Source: JAUWKC01 sp035529895 (lineage in GTDB: Bacteria; Planctomycetota; Phycisphaerae; Sedimentisphaerales; Anaerobacaceae). Taken from it: a DNA stretch of 56,180 nucleotides. Every line of letters starts with the position of its first letter. Within the stretch, counting starts at the first letter, position 1. The stretch covers positions 1 to 56,180 of the forward strand of contig DATKVV010000091.1 in NCBI GenBank assembly GCA_035529895.1, read 5' to 3'. Under the pieces are notes generated by a model, which did no database searches, had not been told where the DNA came from, and saw nothing but the letters and a program-made list of their open reading frames with translations. Positions 17,440 through 27,852 of this stretch are shown one piece after another. The position numbers and the translations under genes are program-made.

Positions 17440-18588
17440 TCAATACTGCCAGTGTTCCCATATCGTTTCGAACATCGCCATAATATTTTCGGCCGGCACG
17501 CCGTCCTGAATATTGTGAACGGGGTGAAATACGAATCCCCCGCCGGGGGCCAAATCCTCGATTCGCCGTTTCACCTCGTCTTTCACCTCGTCAACGGTCC
17601 CGAACGGCAGAATCCGCTGCGTATCACACCCGCCCCCCCAGAAGACGATATCTTTGCCAAATTCTCTCTTGAGTTTCCCGGTATCCATCCCTGCGGCGCT
17701 TACCTGAACGGGATTCAAAATATCGACGCCGATTTCAATCAAATCCGGTATAAACTCATACGCGGCCCCGCACAGGTGATAGAATATCTTCGCGTTCGTT
17801 TTCTTCTTAATCGAAGAGAAAAGACGCTGCTCTTTTGGTTTGATTAGCCTGCGATAAAGCTCCGGAGAAATCAGCGGCGCGTTCTGTCCGGCCACATCAT
17901 TCCAGTACACAATTACTTGGATATAGTCGCCTACCTCGTCAAGAAAGTGACCGTATTCGGCAATGTAAAAGTCGGTAAATCCCTGCATCAGACCGTCTGC
18001 AAATTTCTCGTTTGATACCAGGTCCATAAAAAAATCGACGCTGCCCCTGACGCGCTCTGGCTGCTCGAAGATGCCGCCGCCCGACAGCGCGCTGCCCACA
18101 ATTGCGTACTCGGTGTTTTCGTAAAGCTCTTTGGCCTTGTCTTTCAGACCTGCATACCGCGCCGGGTCGTGGGGGTCGGGCCACTTGAATTTCCTCAGCG
18201 CATCCATCGTCGACTCTTTTAGCGGATATTCCCACCAGTCAAAATAATGTCCGCCCTGCTTGGGCATTCTCAGACGTGAACCCCATTCATCGTAGAGCAA
18301 CAGATAATCCCCCTCCTCTTCTATTTTCAGCTCCCAGGCCGAGCCGGCGCCGGCCGCCAACGGTACGGTGTCTATCTTCAATGCCGTTCTCACGTCGTCT
18401 TCCACTCTCGGGAGCTGCTGCACAATGTCGATGATTTCAGGCTCTGTCGCCAGCAGTCCTAATCGCTCTCTTAGATCTCTGTAAGCATTCTTGGTAATCG
18501 ATGAAACGATGGAACCGCCCAGGTCCACGGGTATCCTGTCCGGTTCCTGGTGATTCAGTGCTTTGCGGATTCTGTCTCTTGAGGTCAT
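17440..18588 (-). CDS. Uroporphyrinogen decarboxylase-family protein (UroD/MtaA-like)
   Basis: 382 residues. Recognised by the N-terminal MTSRDRIRKALNHQEPDRIP, which is characteristic of the UroD/corrinoid methyltransferase (MtaA/CmuA) superfamily, and by the C-terminal block FHPVHNIQDGVPAENIMAMF. The segment KIFYHLCGAAYEFIPDLIEIG carries the His-x-Cys pair used for zinc in the methyltransferase branch. True haem-pathway UroD usually has a different N-terminus and sits with hem genes, so haem synthesis is unlikely here. Such proteins recur in planctomycete and Verrucomicrobia sugar loci with no established role. It is sandwiched between the isomerase (21 bases away) and the RhaT-like permease and is probably co-transcribed. 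Function undetermined. Confidence 0.85.
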   Translation of the reverse strand: MTSRDRIRKALNHQEPDRIPVDLGGSIVSSITKNAYRDLRERLGLLATEPEIIDIVQQLPRVEDDVRTALKIDTVPLAAGAGSAWELKIEEEGDYLLLYDEWGSRLRMPKQGGHYFDWWEYPLKESTMDALRKFKWPDPHDPARYAGLKDKAKELYENTEYAIVGSALSGGGIFEQPERVRGSVDFFMDLVSNEKFADGLMQGFTDFYIAEYGHFLDEVGDYIQVIVYWNDVAGQNAPLISPELYRRLIKPKEQRLFSSIKKKTNAKIFYHLCGAAYEFIPDLIEIGVDILNPVQVSAAGMDTGKLKREFGKDIVFWGGGCDTQRILPFGTVDEVKDEVKRRIEDLAPGGGFVFHPVHNIQDGVPAENIMAMFETIWEHWQY

Positions 18589-18624
18589 TGAATCATTACT
18601 CCAACGCGATGCCTTCCATATTGC

Positions 18625-19668
18625 TCATACATCCTGCAATGTGCTCGACCAGCCGATAACCACAATACCGGCGAAAAGCAGCAACAGGCCTGCAATCATT
18701 GTCCTGAGCGGCGCCTTGCCCGTGCCCTTCCATTCTCCGGTGACGATGCCCCAGACGTTGCCGCTGGCCACGGCCATGCTCTGAATAACAGGCCACCCAA
18801 TCGAAGGCCCAAGGCGTCCTAACTTCGAGACCGCCATACCATATATGGCGACGCCGGCGAACCACATTATACCCATTAGAAAAGTATGCAGCCAGTTCAT
18901 CTTTGATTCTTTGTGGGTGAACAGCCGAAAGCTGTTGTTCTTCTTATATAGGTACAGGCAGTAAAGCAGCGTCACCACGAAGCCCCCCAATAAAGACAGG
19001 CACCAGGTGGCATTGGCCGCGTTGAGCGGTGTGGCGCCGGCGGCAACGGCCTGCTCCTCTATAGGCTTGCCTGCAATCAGCGCAAAGTTGAACATCGCGC
19101 CGAATACCCCTGCCACGAGGCAAACAATCAGTCCCTTGACAAAAACGCCCCCTTCTCTCCGGGCCGATTCCGTCTCAGAGGATCTGAGGGCCTTTCCCTT
19201 TTTTGCCCCCGCCACCGAGCAGACCGCAATGCCCACCAGCATCACCGCCACTCCCGTCGTAATGGCCAAACCGACGGGTTTGAAGAAATCCTCCGGATGG
19301 TCCCGAATCAAAGGCACGATTGCACCGATAGCATTGTTGAGCCCCAGCACAATAGCGGTACCCAGCGCCAGGCCCAGCAATTTCAAGCCGGTGCCGAATC
19401 CCACGTTGGCCACACCCCAGCCGGCGCCGAACAAGAACACCGCCAGGATTGTACCGGCCGATACGGACCCATAGATGCCCGGAAACCCCGGAATGGTCAG
19501 GAAGGCCAGAACCACCGGCAGCACAATCAACGCCCAGAACGAATACATAATCCAGGTATTCTCCCACTGCCACCGGCTGGTCTTTTTCATGGGCAGTGCG
19601 AACGAACCCAGAAAGGCCCCCGCCGTGATTCCCAAGGCTATTCCCAGAGCCGCGTTTGGATCTTCCAT
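18625..19668 (-). CDS. RhaT-like sugar/proton symporter
   Basis: 347 residues with about ten hydrophobic segments, located in the inner membrane. The N-terminus GIALGITAGAFLGSFALPMKK, then WQWENTWIMYSFWALIVLP, is the signature of the L-rhamnose-proton symporter (RhaT) family. The C-terminal half repeats the fold (GIMWFAGVAIYGMAVSKLG, SIGWPVIQSMAVASGNVWG). AAAAGGG precedes the ATG. The locus has araB and araD and no rhamnose genes, so the cargo is more likely L-arabinose or a related pentose; this is inferred from context. Together with the divergent sodium symporter, it gives the locus two candidate sugar uptake systems. Confidence 0.85.
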   Translation of the reverse strand: MEDPNAALGIALGITAGAFLGSFALPMKKTSRWQWENTWIMYSFWALIVLPVVLAFLTIPGFPGIYGSVSAGTILAVFLFGAGWGVANVGFGTGLKLLGLALGTAIVLGLNNAIGAIVPLIRDHPEDFFKPVGLAITTGVAVMLVGIAVCSVAGAKKGKALRSSETESARREGGVFVKGLIVCLVAGVFGAMFNFALIAGKPIEEQAVAAGATPLNAANATWCLSLLGGFVVTLLYCLYLYKKNNSFRLFTHKESKMNWLHTFLMGIMWFAGVAIYGMAVSKLGRLGPSIGWPVIQSMAVASGNVWGIVTGEWKGTGKAPLRTMIAGLLLLFAGIVVIGWSSTLQDV

Positions 19669-19778
19669 AATGCCCTTTTCAATTCAAGGTTCTAAAATCG
19701 AATCCGCCTGCCGTTTTCCATTGCGCGGCCCGCAGCTTCCGAAAAAGAGCGGCCTCTCTGATATGTAGTCGTGTCAAG

Positions 19779-20483
19779 TCACCCTCCCCGGCTGTCCCTC
19801 TGGCCGTAGTAAGCATCCTCGCCATGCTTACGTAAATAGTGTTTATCCAAAAGCTCCTGGCAAATGCCAACTTGGCTGGGGTTTATCATTATTGTGCCGA
19901 GGGCCATCTTGGCTGTCTGCTCCAGGACGACGGCGGCTTCGACAGCATCCGCAGGCGTGCGACCCCAGGTGAAAGGTCCGTGATTGGTCACCAGTACCGC
20001 GGGCATCTGGATTGGGTCCAGGCCGTCAAATCGTCTGACTATGACCCTGCCTGTGTTCAGCTCATAGTTGCTCGCAATCTCGTCGGGCGTCATTACCTCC
20101 GTGACGGGGACAGGACCGTAGAAATAATCGGCGTGGGTGGTTCCGAAGCAGGGAATTTCCCGGCAGGCCTGGGCCCACATTGTCGCATAGGGTGAATGCG
20201 TGTGACATATCCCCCCGACGGCCTGGAAATTTCTGTATAGTTCAAGATGGCTGGGCGTGTCGGATGAAGGCCTGAGCTTGCCTTCGATAACATTTCCCTC
20301 CAGATCAAGTAATACCATTTTATCAGGCGTCAGGTCATTGTACGTGACCCCGCTGGGTTTAATGGCCGCCACACCCGAAGCACGGTCTATTCCGCTGACG
20401 TTTCCCCAGCTATAGATTACCAGCTTGTGAGCCTGAAGCTCAATATTGGCGCTACAAACCGCTTCTCTTAGTTCATCATACAT
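19779..20483 (-). CDS. araD: L-ribulose-5-phosphate 4-epimerase
   Basis: 234 residues, the usual AraD length. A class II aldolase/epimerase that converts L-ribulose-5-phosphate to D-xylulose-5-phosphate in the cytoplasm. Zinc ligands are visible in CHTHSPYATMW (two His) and VTNHGPFTWG (third His), and SGNVS-type phosphate binding is represented by YSWGNVSGIDR. The segment TTHADYFYGPVPVTE is typical of AraD rather than of FucA aldolases. It follows araB (99 bases apart) on the same strand. The start has no strong ribosome binding site, but this ATG gives the standard N-terminus (MYDELREAVCSANIEL). Confidence 0.93.
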   Translation of the reverse strand: MYDELREAVCSANIELQAHKLVIYSWGNVSGIDRASGVAAIKPSGVTYNDLTPDKMVLLDLEGNVIEGKLRPSSDTPSHLELYRNFQAVGGICHTHSPYATMWAQACREIPCFGTTHADYFYGPVPVTEVMTPDEIASNYELNTGRVIVRRFDGLDPIQMPAVLVTNHGPFTWGRTPADAVEAAVVLEQTAKMALGTIMINPSQVGICQELLDKHYLRKHGEDAYYGQRDSRGG

Positions 20484-20582
20484 TAATCAGCCCGCATCAA
20501 TCGTCGCTGTCTTTTTACGCGTCATTTCGTCTCCGTGCAGATGCGTGACTCAATCAGCACCGGCGCAAGCGGTGCTGAGCAT

Positions 20583-22268
20583 CTAAGCAGTGGTCTTGTC
20601 TTTTATTGCCAGCAGGTCTTTCATTACATTCGCCATTGTGCCTGAGTAGCTCTGTAGACCGAAGGCGTCGTGGAGCTGCTTGTAGACCGAATAAAGCTCC
20701 TGATAAACCTTATGATTTGCCGGAATGGGCTTGAAGGTTTTCTTTTTAACGCCGCACATAGCAGCCTGGGCTTCGGGGACACTGTCGTAGCCGCCGGCTT
20801 TCTTGCCGGCCACAACCGCGCCGGCAATGGCCGCACCCAAAGCGCAGGCTTGGGCCGACCGGCTCAACTTCATCTCTCTGCCGGTGACATCTGCGTAAAT
20901 CTGCATAATCAGCGGATTCTTTTCGGCAATACCGCCGCAGTTTATGACCTCCGACACCTTGACTCCGTATTCCTCAAACCTGTTGATAATGGTAAGGGCG
21001 CCGAACGCCGTCGCCTCAATCAGGGCGCGGTAAATCTCTTCCGGCTCAGTGTGCAGGGTCTGGCCCAGCAGCAGGCCCGTAAGCCTTTGGTCGATGAGTA
21101 TCGTTCGGTTGCCGTTGTTCCAGTCGAGCGCCAGCAGACCGGAGCGGCCGGGCTTGAGCTTCGCCGCCCGGCTGGTAAGGGCCTCGTGGGAACCGTTCGA
21201 TTTCCCGCCCGGCTGGATATAATTCACAAACCAGTTGAATATGTCGCCGACCGCGGACTGGCCCGCCTCCAGACCGAAAAAGTGAGGCACTATGGAGCCG
21301 TCAACTATCCCGCATATCCCGGGAATGTCGGGGAACTGGCGGCTCGCTTCGGATACGAGCATGTCGCAGGTGCTCGTGCCGATTATCTTGACAAGTTTGC
21401 CGGGCGCAATCCCGCTGCCGACGGCGCCTAAATGGGCATCGAAGGCCCCCACCGCCACCGGAATCCCGACCGGCAGTCCCAGTTTCTTTGCCCATTCTTC
21501 GGTCAGTTTTCCGGCTTCGGTTTCTACCGTGTGGGTCTGTTCGTAAAGCCGGTCGCGAAGCTCACCGAACTTCGGGTCCAGCTTTGCGAGAAAATCTTTC
21601 GCTGGCAGGCCACCCCAATCGTTCGAAAACATCGCCTTATGCCCGGCCGCGCACCGGCTGCGCTTGACGACATCGGGCGTTTGTGTCCCCGTCAGAACGC
21701 CCGGAATATAATCTGCACACTCAACCCAGCTATAGGCCGCATCAAATACCCTCGGGTCCGTTCGCAAACAATGCAGTATCTTGCTGAAGAACCACTCCGA
21801 TGAATATGTCCCGCCGCACTTGGCCAGATACTCCGGATGCTCCTTTGCCGCCAGTTCGGTGATTTCCGCCGCTTCGGCGTAACCGGTATGGTCTTTCCAC
21901 AGCCACGCACATGCGTTCGGAATCTTCCTGAACTCCTTTTTCATGCTCAACGGCGTCCCGTCTCTGTCAACCGGCAGCGGAGTCGAGCCTGTTGTGTCCA
22001 CGCCGATGCCTATAATCTTGATTACGTCGAATTTCTTGTTTGCTTTCTTTGCTCTGGCCAGCGCCGCCTTAACCGCAACCACGGCGCCCTTGAGGTAATC
22101 CGCCGGGTTTTGTCTTGCCAAATTGTGGTCCGAGCGGTTGAGTATGATGCCGGCCTCGCCGGTTTCGTATTCGTGCACCGCCGTGCCAAGCTCACTGCCG
22201 TTCTTGACATCAACTATCAAGCACCTTACGGAGTTGGTTCCGTAATCCAAGCCAATTGCATAAGCCAT
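20583..22268 (-). CDS. araB: Ribulokinase
   Basis: 561 residues, the usual AraB length, a FGGY-family kinase that phosphorylates L-ribulose. The first ATPase motif IGLDYGTNSVRCLIVDV lies at the N-terminus. GIGVDTTGSTPLPVDRDG, the catalytic-region sequence VAVGAFDAHLGAVGSG and the adenosine-binding segment VINCGGIAEKNPLIMQIYADV are present. GGAGGA lies six bases before the ATG at 22268. It is the promoter-proximal gene of the 22-kb minus-strand run, and the spacer before it holds a candidate sigma70 promoter (22386-22414). It supports an arabinose, rather than rhamnose or fucose, assignment for the locus. Confidence 0.95.
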   Translation of the reverse strand: MAYAIGLDYGTNSVRCLIVDVKNGSELGTAVHEYETGEAGIILNRSDHNLARQNPADYLKGAVVAVKAALARAKKANKKFDVIKIIGIGVDTTGSTPLPVDRDGTPLSMKKEFRKIPNACAWLWKDHTGYAEAAEITELAAKEHPEYLAKCGGTYSSEWFFSKILHCLRTDPRVFDAAYSWVECADYIPGVLTGTQTPDVVKRSRCAAGHKAMFSNDWGGLPAKDFLAKLDPKFGELRDRLYEQTHTVETEAGKLTEEWAKKLGLPVGIPVAVGAFDAHLGAVGSGIAPGKLVKIIGTSTCDMLVSEASRQFPDIPGICGIVDGSIVPHFFGLEAGQSAVGDIFNWFVNYIQPGGKSNGSHEALTSRAAKLKPGRSGLLALDWNNGNRTILIDQRLTGLLLGQTLHTEPEEIYRALIEATAFGALTIINRFEEYGVKVSEVINCGGIAEKNPLIMQIYADVTGREMKLSRSAQACALGAAIAGAVVAGKKAGGYDSVPEAQAAMCGVKKKTFKPIPANHKVYQELYSVYKQLHDAFGLQSYSGTMANVMKDLLAIKDKTTA

Positions 22269-22385
22269 GCTTTGTCCTCCAGTTTTTGTAATTCTCTTTT
22301 TTCCATTTTATGAGAGGCCCATAAACACGGTACAGACCCCGACAAACCAACAATCGGGATTCTCGGCCCAAACACAATGCCAATG

Positions 22386-22414
22386 ATAATAAGCGCCTTT
22401 AGCTCAAATTTCAA
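22386..22414 (-). promoter_or_regulatory. Candidate sigma70-type promoter for araB
   Basis: On the minus strand TTGAAA (22409-22414) and TATTAT (22386-22391) are separated by exactly 17 bases. Transcription would start near 22379, leaving a leader of about 110 bases before araB. Planctomycete promoters are poorly characterised, so this is a motif match only. Confidence 0.4.
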
Positions 22415-22470
22415 CAAGGTAATCTCCGCTATTTTTGGCCGATCCGGCAGGGACAATCGAATAGGCCGTC

Positions 22471-22478
22471 TTGTACAA
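22471..22478. promoter_or_regulatory. Short palindrome TTGTACAA, possible operator
   Basis: The perfect 8-bp palindrome sits about 55 bases upstream of the candidate araB -35 box, in the divergent control region. The half-site TTGTAC resembles the core of AraR-type arabinose repressor operators of Firmicutes. No regulator gene lies next to it and only a single copy was seen, so this is weak. Confidence 0.2.
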
Positions 22479-22716
22479 AATATGTTGCAACACCCCATGC
22501 GAATATGTAAAATTCCCGCACTTACAGTTTTGTCCTCCGATATCGAAGACAAGGCTGCCGTAATCACAGGAATTGCCGTAGGAAAAGGGCTCGGTATTGT
22601 GATGAAAACAGGATTGTGTGCATTGCGTATAGCGCCTCCGTTTTCATGCCCGGATTCACTCTTTTAGGTGCTTGGTGACTTCAAGGAATCGGAAAAGGAA
22701 TTAGAAAGGATTTTTT

Positions 22717-24498
22717 ATGGCAGCATTTCAAGTGCTTGGGGCCGCCGGAGCGGCGCTTGTGAGCTGGGATTGGATAGTCCTGGGCGTTTATTTTGCCATC
22801 CTGTTCGGCATTGCCTGGTGGGTGATTCTAAAGAGCAGGGATACCGCCGATGATTACTTCCTTGCGGGCCGCAACCTCGGCTGGTTCATCGTCGGCGCAT
22901 CGATTTTCGCCTCCAATATCGGCTCGGAGCACCTGGTAGGCCTGGCCGGCTCGGGCGCCACCGACGGCGTGGCTATGGCTCATTACGAGCTTCATGCGTG
23001 GTGCCTGCTGGTGCTCGGCTGGGTGATGGTTCCGTTTTATACCCGGTCCAGGGTATTCACTATGCCCGAGTTCCTCGAAAGACGCTTTACGCCTACGGCG
23101 CGCTGGGTCTTGTCCATCATCTCGCTTGTGGCGTATGTGCTGACAAAAATCGCCGTGGGCATATTTGCCGGCGGCATAGTATTCAGCGTCCTGCTGCCGG
23201 ACGTCAATTTCATGGGGCTTGACAGCTTCTGGGTAGGCTCATTTCTCGTGATTGTCCTGACGGGTATTTACACAGTTCTCGGCGGCCTGCGGGCGGTGGC
23301 GTACACTGAAGCCGTCCAGACGCTTATTCTGGTCTTTGGCTCGGTTCTGGTGACCGTCTTTGGCCTTAGGGCTCTTGGCGGGTGGGGCGAACTGCGGGCC
23401 GTTTGCGGCTCCGAGATGTTCAACCTCTGGAAGCCGCTGGTTCCGGCCAATATCGAAGGCACCTGGGCGCCGGTCAGGGAATCCGGTCGTATGGCCTGGT
23501 ACTTCAACGACAATTATCCCTGGCTGGGAATGCTCTTTTGCGCACCGATTATCGGGTTGTGGTACTGGTGCACCGACCAGTACATTGTTCAGCGCGCACT
23601 GGGTGCGCCGAACGAACGGGCGGCGCGGCGCGGCTCGATATGTGCGTCTTTCTTTAAGCTGCTGCCTGTCTTTATCTTTATCATTCCCGGCATGATCTGC
23701 TTTGCCCTCGGCGCCAGCGGCAAAGTGCCGGAGATTGGGCAGAAATTGATCGGCGGCGAGGGACAGGTCATCCGCGACGAGGCTCAAGCGGCATTCCCGA
23801 TGCTGGTAATGACGGTTCTGCCCGTCGGCGTGCGGGGCATCGTGGTAGCCGGCTTGCTGGCGGCGCTGATGAGTTCGCTCTCGGGCGTTTTCAATGCGTC
23901 TTCGACGCTGTTTACGATGGATTTTTACTCCAAGTTCCGTCCGCAGGCCACACAGCACAAACTCGTGTGGGTCGGTCGGGTCGCCACCACGGTGATGGTG
24001 TTGATTGGCCTGCTGTGGATACCTGTAATCCGAGGCGGCAAGGGCTTATACGATTACCTGCAGGGCGTTCAGGCATACCTTGCTCCGCCGATTTTTGTGG
24101 TCTTTTTCCTCGGCGTGTTTATGAAACGCCTTAACGGCAAGGGCTGCCTGGCGGCGTTGATTATCGGATTTCTGCTGGGCCTGTTCCGCCTCGCTGTCGA
24201 TACGCCTGTTAAACTGGGCGGCTTCCACTATGAGCAAGGGTCGTTTTTCTGGATTATCAATAACATTTTCTTTCAGTACTACAGCCTGTTGATTTTCATC
24301 GTATGCGTGGTTGTGATGATTGCGGTCAGCTATCTGACGGAACCGCCGTCCTACGAAAAAATAAGCGGTCTTACATATGGAACGAGAACGTTGGAGGACC
24401 GCCAAAGGTCGCGGTTCAGTTGGACGAAAGCCGATGTTATCTTCTCGATTGTTTTGCTTGTGATAATCGTGGCGGCGTATATGTATTTCACCGGTTAA
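22717..24498 (+). CDS. Sodium/solute symporter (SSS family), sugar type
   Basis: 593 residues with about 13-14 hydrophobic segments. Belongs to the solute:sodium symporter family in its SGLT-like branch: DDYFLAGRNLGWFIVGASIF, ASNIGSEHLVGLAGSGATDG and the RGIVVAGLLAALMSSLSG segment match the conserved sodium and sugar site regions. AAAGGA precedes the ATG with a T-rich gap. It is divergent from araB and followed after 61 bases by the secreted arabinofuranosidase, so it likely imports the L-arabinose (or oligosaccharide) that enzyme releases. The cargo is inferred from position; galactose or glucose transport cannot be excluded by sequence. Confidence 0.9.
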   Translation: MAAFQVLGAAGAALVSWDWIVLGVYFAILFGIAWWVILKSRDTADDYFLAGRNLGWFIVGASIFASNIGSEHLVGLAGSGATDGVAMAHYELHAWCLLVLGWVMVPFYTRSRVFTMPEFLERRFTPTARWVLSIISLVAYVLTKIAVGIFAGGIVFSVLLPDVNFMGLDSFWVGSFLVIVLTGIYTVLGGLRAVAYTEAVQTLILVFGSVLVTVFGLRALGGWGELRAVCGSEMFNLWKPLVPANIEGTWAPVRESGRMAWYFNDNYPWLGMLFCAPIIGLWYWCTDQYIVQRALGAPNERAARRGSICASFFKLLPVFIFIIPGMICFALGASGKVPEIGQKLIGGEGQVIRDEAQAAFPMLVMTVLPVGVRGIVVAGLLAALMSSLSGVFNASSTLFTMDFYSKFRPQATQHKLVWVGRVATTVMVLIGLLWIPVIRGGKGLYDYLQGVQAYLAPPIFVVFFLGVFMKRLNGKGCLAALIIGFLLGLFRLAVDTPVKLGGFHYEQGSFFWIINNIFFQYYSLLIFIVCVVVMIAVSYLTEPPSYEKISGLTYGTRTLEDRQRSRFSWTKADVIFSIVLLVIIVAAYMYFTG

Positions 24499-24559
24499 CG
24501 GAAGTAACGACTGATTATTGGCGGACAAGAACCGAACTCAACGAAAGGAGGAACACAAA

Positions 24560-26191
<1,632 letters not shown>

Positions 26192-26311
26192 GCATACGTT
26201 GCAAAGGGGAAAAAGCAATTGCTTGTGAAGAGCCGGCCGAGCAGGCGAAAACCGCGCCCGCAGAAGCAGGCATGCAGCCTATTTCCGCTTACGCAATTTT
26301 GAATGCCGCAC

Positions 26312-26328
26312 CGCAACGGTTTTTTTGA
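26312..26328 (+). terminator. Weak terminator-like hairpin after the GH51 gene
   Basis: About 120 bases past the arabinofuranosidase stop, ACCG-CAA-CGGT is followed at once by a run of T. The stem is only four base pairs, so this is a weak call. The next gene is convergent. Confidence 0.3.
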
Positions 26329-26410
26329 CTCTTGATTTTCAGCTCTCGTCGCTATTAAGCCGGATTAATGCAGAACGCGTATGCCAACGGGCCCAATACT
26401 CAACGTCAAC

Positions 26411-26845
26411 TCACGTTTTTCGGCCACCCGCCATAGCCCCACGGCCGCTCGTTACCGCACTCTCACCGGCTAACTCCATAATACATTTTATGATGTCCGG
26501 CCGGCTGATAATCCCAACCAATTTCCCCTTGGATGTTACCAGCACGCTTCTGAAAGTATAATCTATCAGGCAGTTGCAAATGTCATCCAGACTTTCGTTC
26601 TGGTCAAAGTGAACGGCCGGCTGCGTCATAAAATCATCAACTGTCTTGCCCCTGCCGTATGCCGGCGCCCGGTAGAGTCTTAAAACATCTTTTTCCGTGA
26701 GAATTCCCACTAAAGTCATATCATCCTGAACCACGGGAATTCCTGTAATCTCGTTGTCTATCAGCAGCTTTACGGCCTTGTATATAGGCGCATCTTTTTT
26801 CGTATAGGCTACGTCCTTCGTCATAATGTCTTTTGCCGTCAGCAT
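26411..26845 (-). CDS. CBS-pair domain protein
   Basis: About 144 residues. The ATG at 26845 has GGAGAAAGGA just upstream, whereas longer forms have none. Two CBS motifs fill the protein. The first spans about 5-60 (MLTAKDIMTKDVAYTKKD, EITGIPVVQDDMTLVGILTE) and the second about 75-130 (VDDFMTQPAVHFDQNESLDD, SVLVTSKGKLVGIISRPDI). Such stand-alone CBS pairs bind adenosyl nucleotides and regulate unknown partners. It is convergent with the GH51 gene and has no functional link to it. The C-terminus is glycine/arginine-rich. Confidence 0.9.
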   Translation of the reverse strand: MLTAKDIMTKDVAYTKKDAPIYKAVKLLIDNEITGIPVVQDDMTLVGILTEKDVLRLYRAPAYGRGKTVDDFMTQPAVHFDQNESLDDICNCLIDYTFRSVLVTSKGKLVGIISRPDIIKCIMELAGESAVTSGRGAMAGGRKT

Positions 26846-27852
26846 TCCTTTCTCCTGTGACCAACCCGTCTTCGTAATCCTCTTAAATCTGCGACAACAC
26901 TGTTCATTCATATTCGCAGCCGCCGCAGGGGCAGACTGTCTGCCCCAACCGCGGTCTAATTAAAACACGGCCAAAAGCTCCCCTTTTTCCGCGGGGGCGC
27001 AATTTCTGCTATGAATATCACGTCTTTGCAATCGGCGGCCCGGCAATTGCTGCAATCATCTGTGCAAACGGATAAGACATAGGCCAGACAGGATATTGCG
27101 CACTTTTGTCGCTTACCAAAAGAACTTGTATGTTTCAGGCGAGTTTCCATTTTACTGCTCCTTCAACCGCCGGTACGAGGCGGGTGTGGATAAATCCTTC
27201 AACCGCCAGATTCCAAAGCAGCCATGCGCCATTTATATTAAGCTGAATACACCTATTAACAAAACACCTCTCCATTTAGCCCGGCAGGTACAAGTAACGA
27301 CTTGTCACTGCCGACTTTTGCCCTACTGCCACCAAAAAGCCATCCACCCTCTATACTATTGCCGAATCTGACAGCCCAAATGTTGATTATAAAATCCCAT
27401 AATTCTGCAAATTAAATCCAAATTTTTGGAATTGGCCCCGCGCGAGGCGAAGGTTTTGCGTTCTGTGTGTTCTGCACGTCCCCCACAAGCAAGACCGTGT
27501 TCTTGCGCAACTAACAGCAAAACAGTAGATAACGGCAGAGAAGTCTTTCGCTGGTTTTGGCTCAAAACGCGGATATTTCGCCATGTTCTTGCTGATTTTC
27601 GCCGGTTTTTGGCAATTGCTTGTCATGGAGCCGCGGATTTGGTTGAGGAATCAGTGTATTTGATGTGCGTTTTTTTGCACCGCAGCTATTTATTCTTGGC
27701 GCCTTGAGCTTTATCTAATTCCATACCAATCAAATACTTATGCTTATCCGGGCTTGCATTTGGTAAATAGGCGAGGTATTAGTGGGCAAATTCGTTCGTT
27801 TGGTTCGAAACCCGTACCTTGCTGACTTACCCTATTGTTTGTCCAGGCTGGG
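26846..27852. other. 1-kb intergenic region without a recognisable gene
   Basis: Roughly 1,000 bases between the CBS gene and the 3D-domain gene. Open frames on both strands are short, overlap each other and have no family features. A strong short hairpin at 26928-26946 and a 13-base sequence repeated at 27159 and 27195 are the only structure I see. A GGTTCGAAACC string near 27802 resembles a tRNA T-loop, but no cloverleaf can be built around it. Confidence 0.5.
26928..26946. repeat. Perfect 8-bp inverted repeat (GGGGCAGA stem)
   Basis: GGGGCAGA and TCTGCCCC are separated by CTG, giving a compact hairpin about 80 bases upstream of the CBS gene start. No T-tract follows on either strand. It may be an interspersed palindromic element; its function is unknown. 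Confidence 0.5.

Larger units (their letters stand above)
22269..22716. other. Divergent intergenic control region of the arabinose locus
   Basis: About 450 bases between araB (minus) and the sodium/sugar symporter gene (plus). It must hold the promoters for both arms. I see one minus-strand promoter candidate and one short palindrome (both listed). I find no convincing coding frame; the open frames here lack ribosome binding sites and family features. Confidence 0.6.

Noticed and set aside
17440..18588. Haem-pathway hemE
   Set aside because: The N-terminus and the His-x-Cys pair fit the MtaA-like branch, and no other haem genes are nearby.
27802..27812. tRNA-like T-loop GGTTCGAAACC
   Set aside because: No acceptor stem, D arm or anticodon arm can be built around it.
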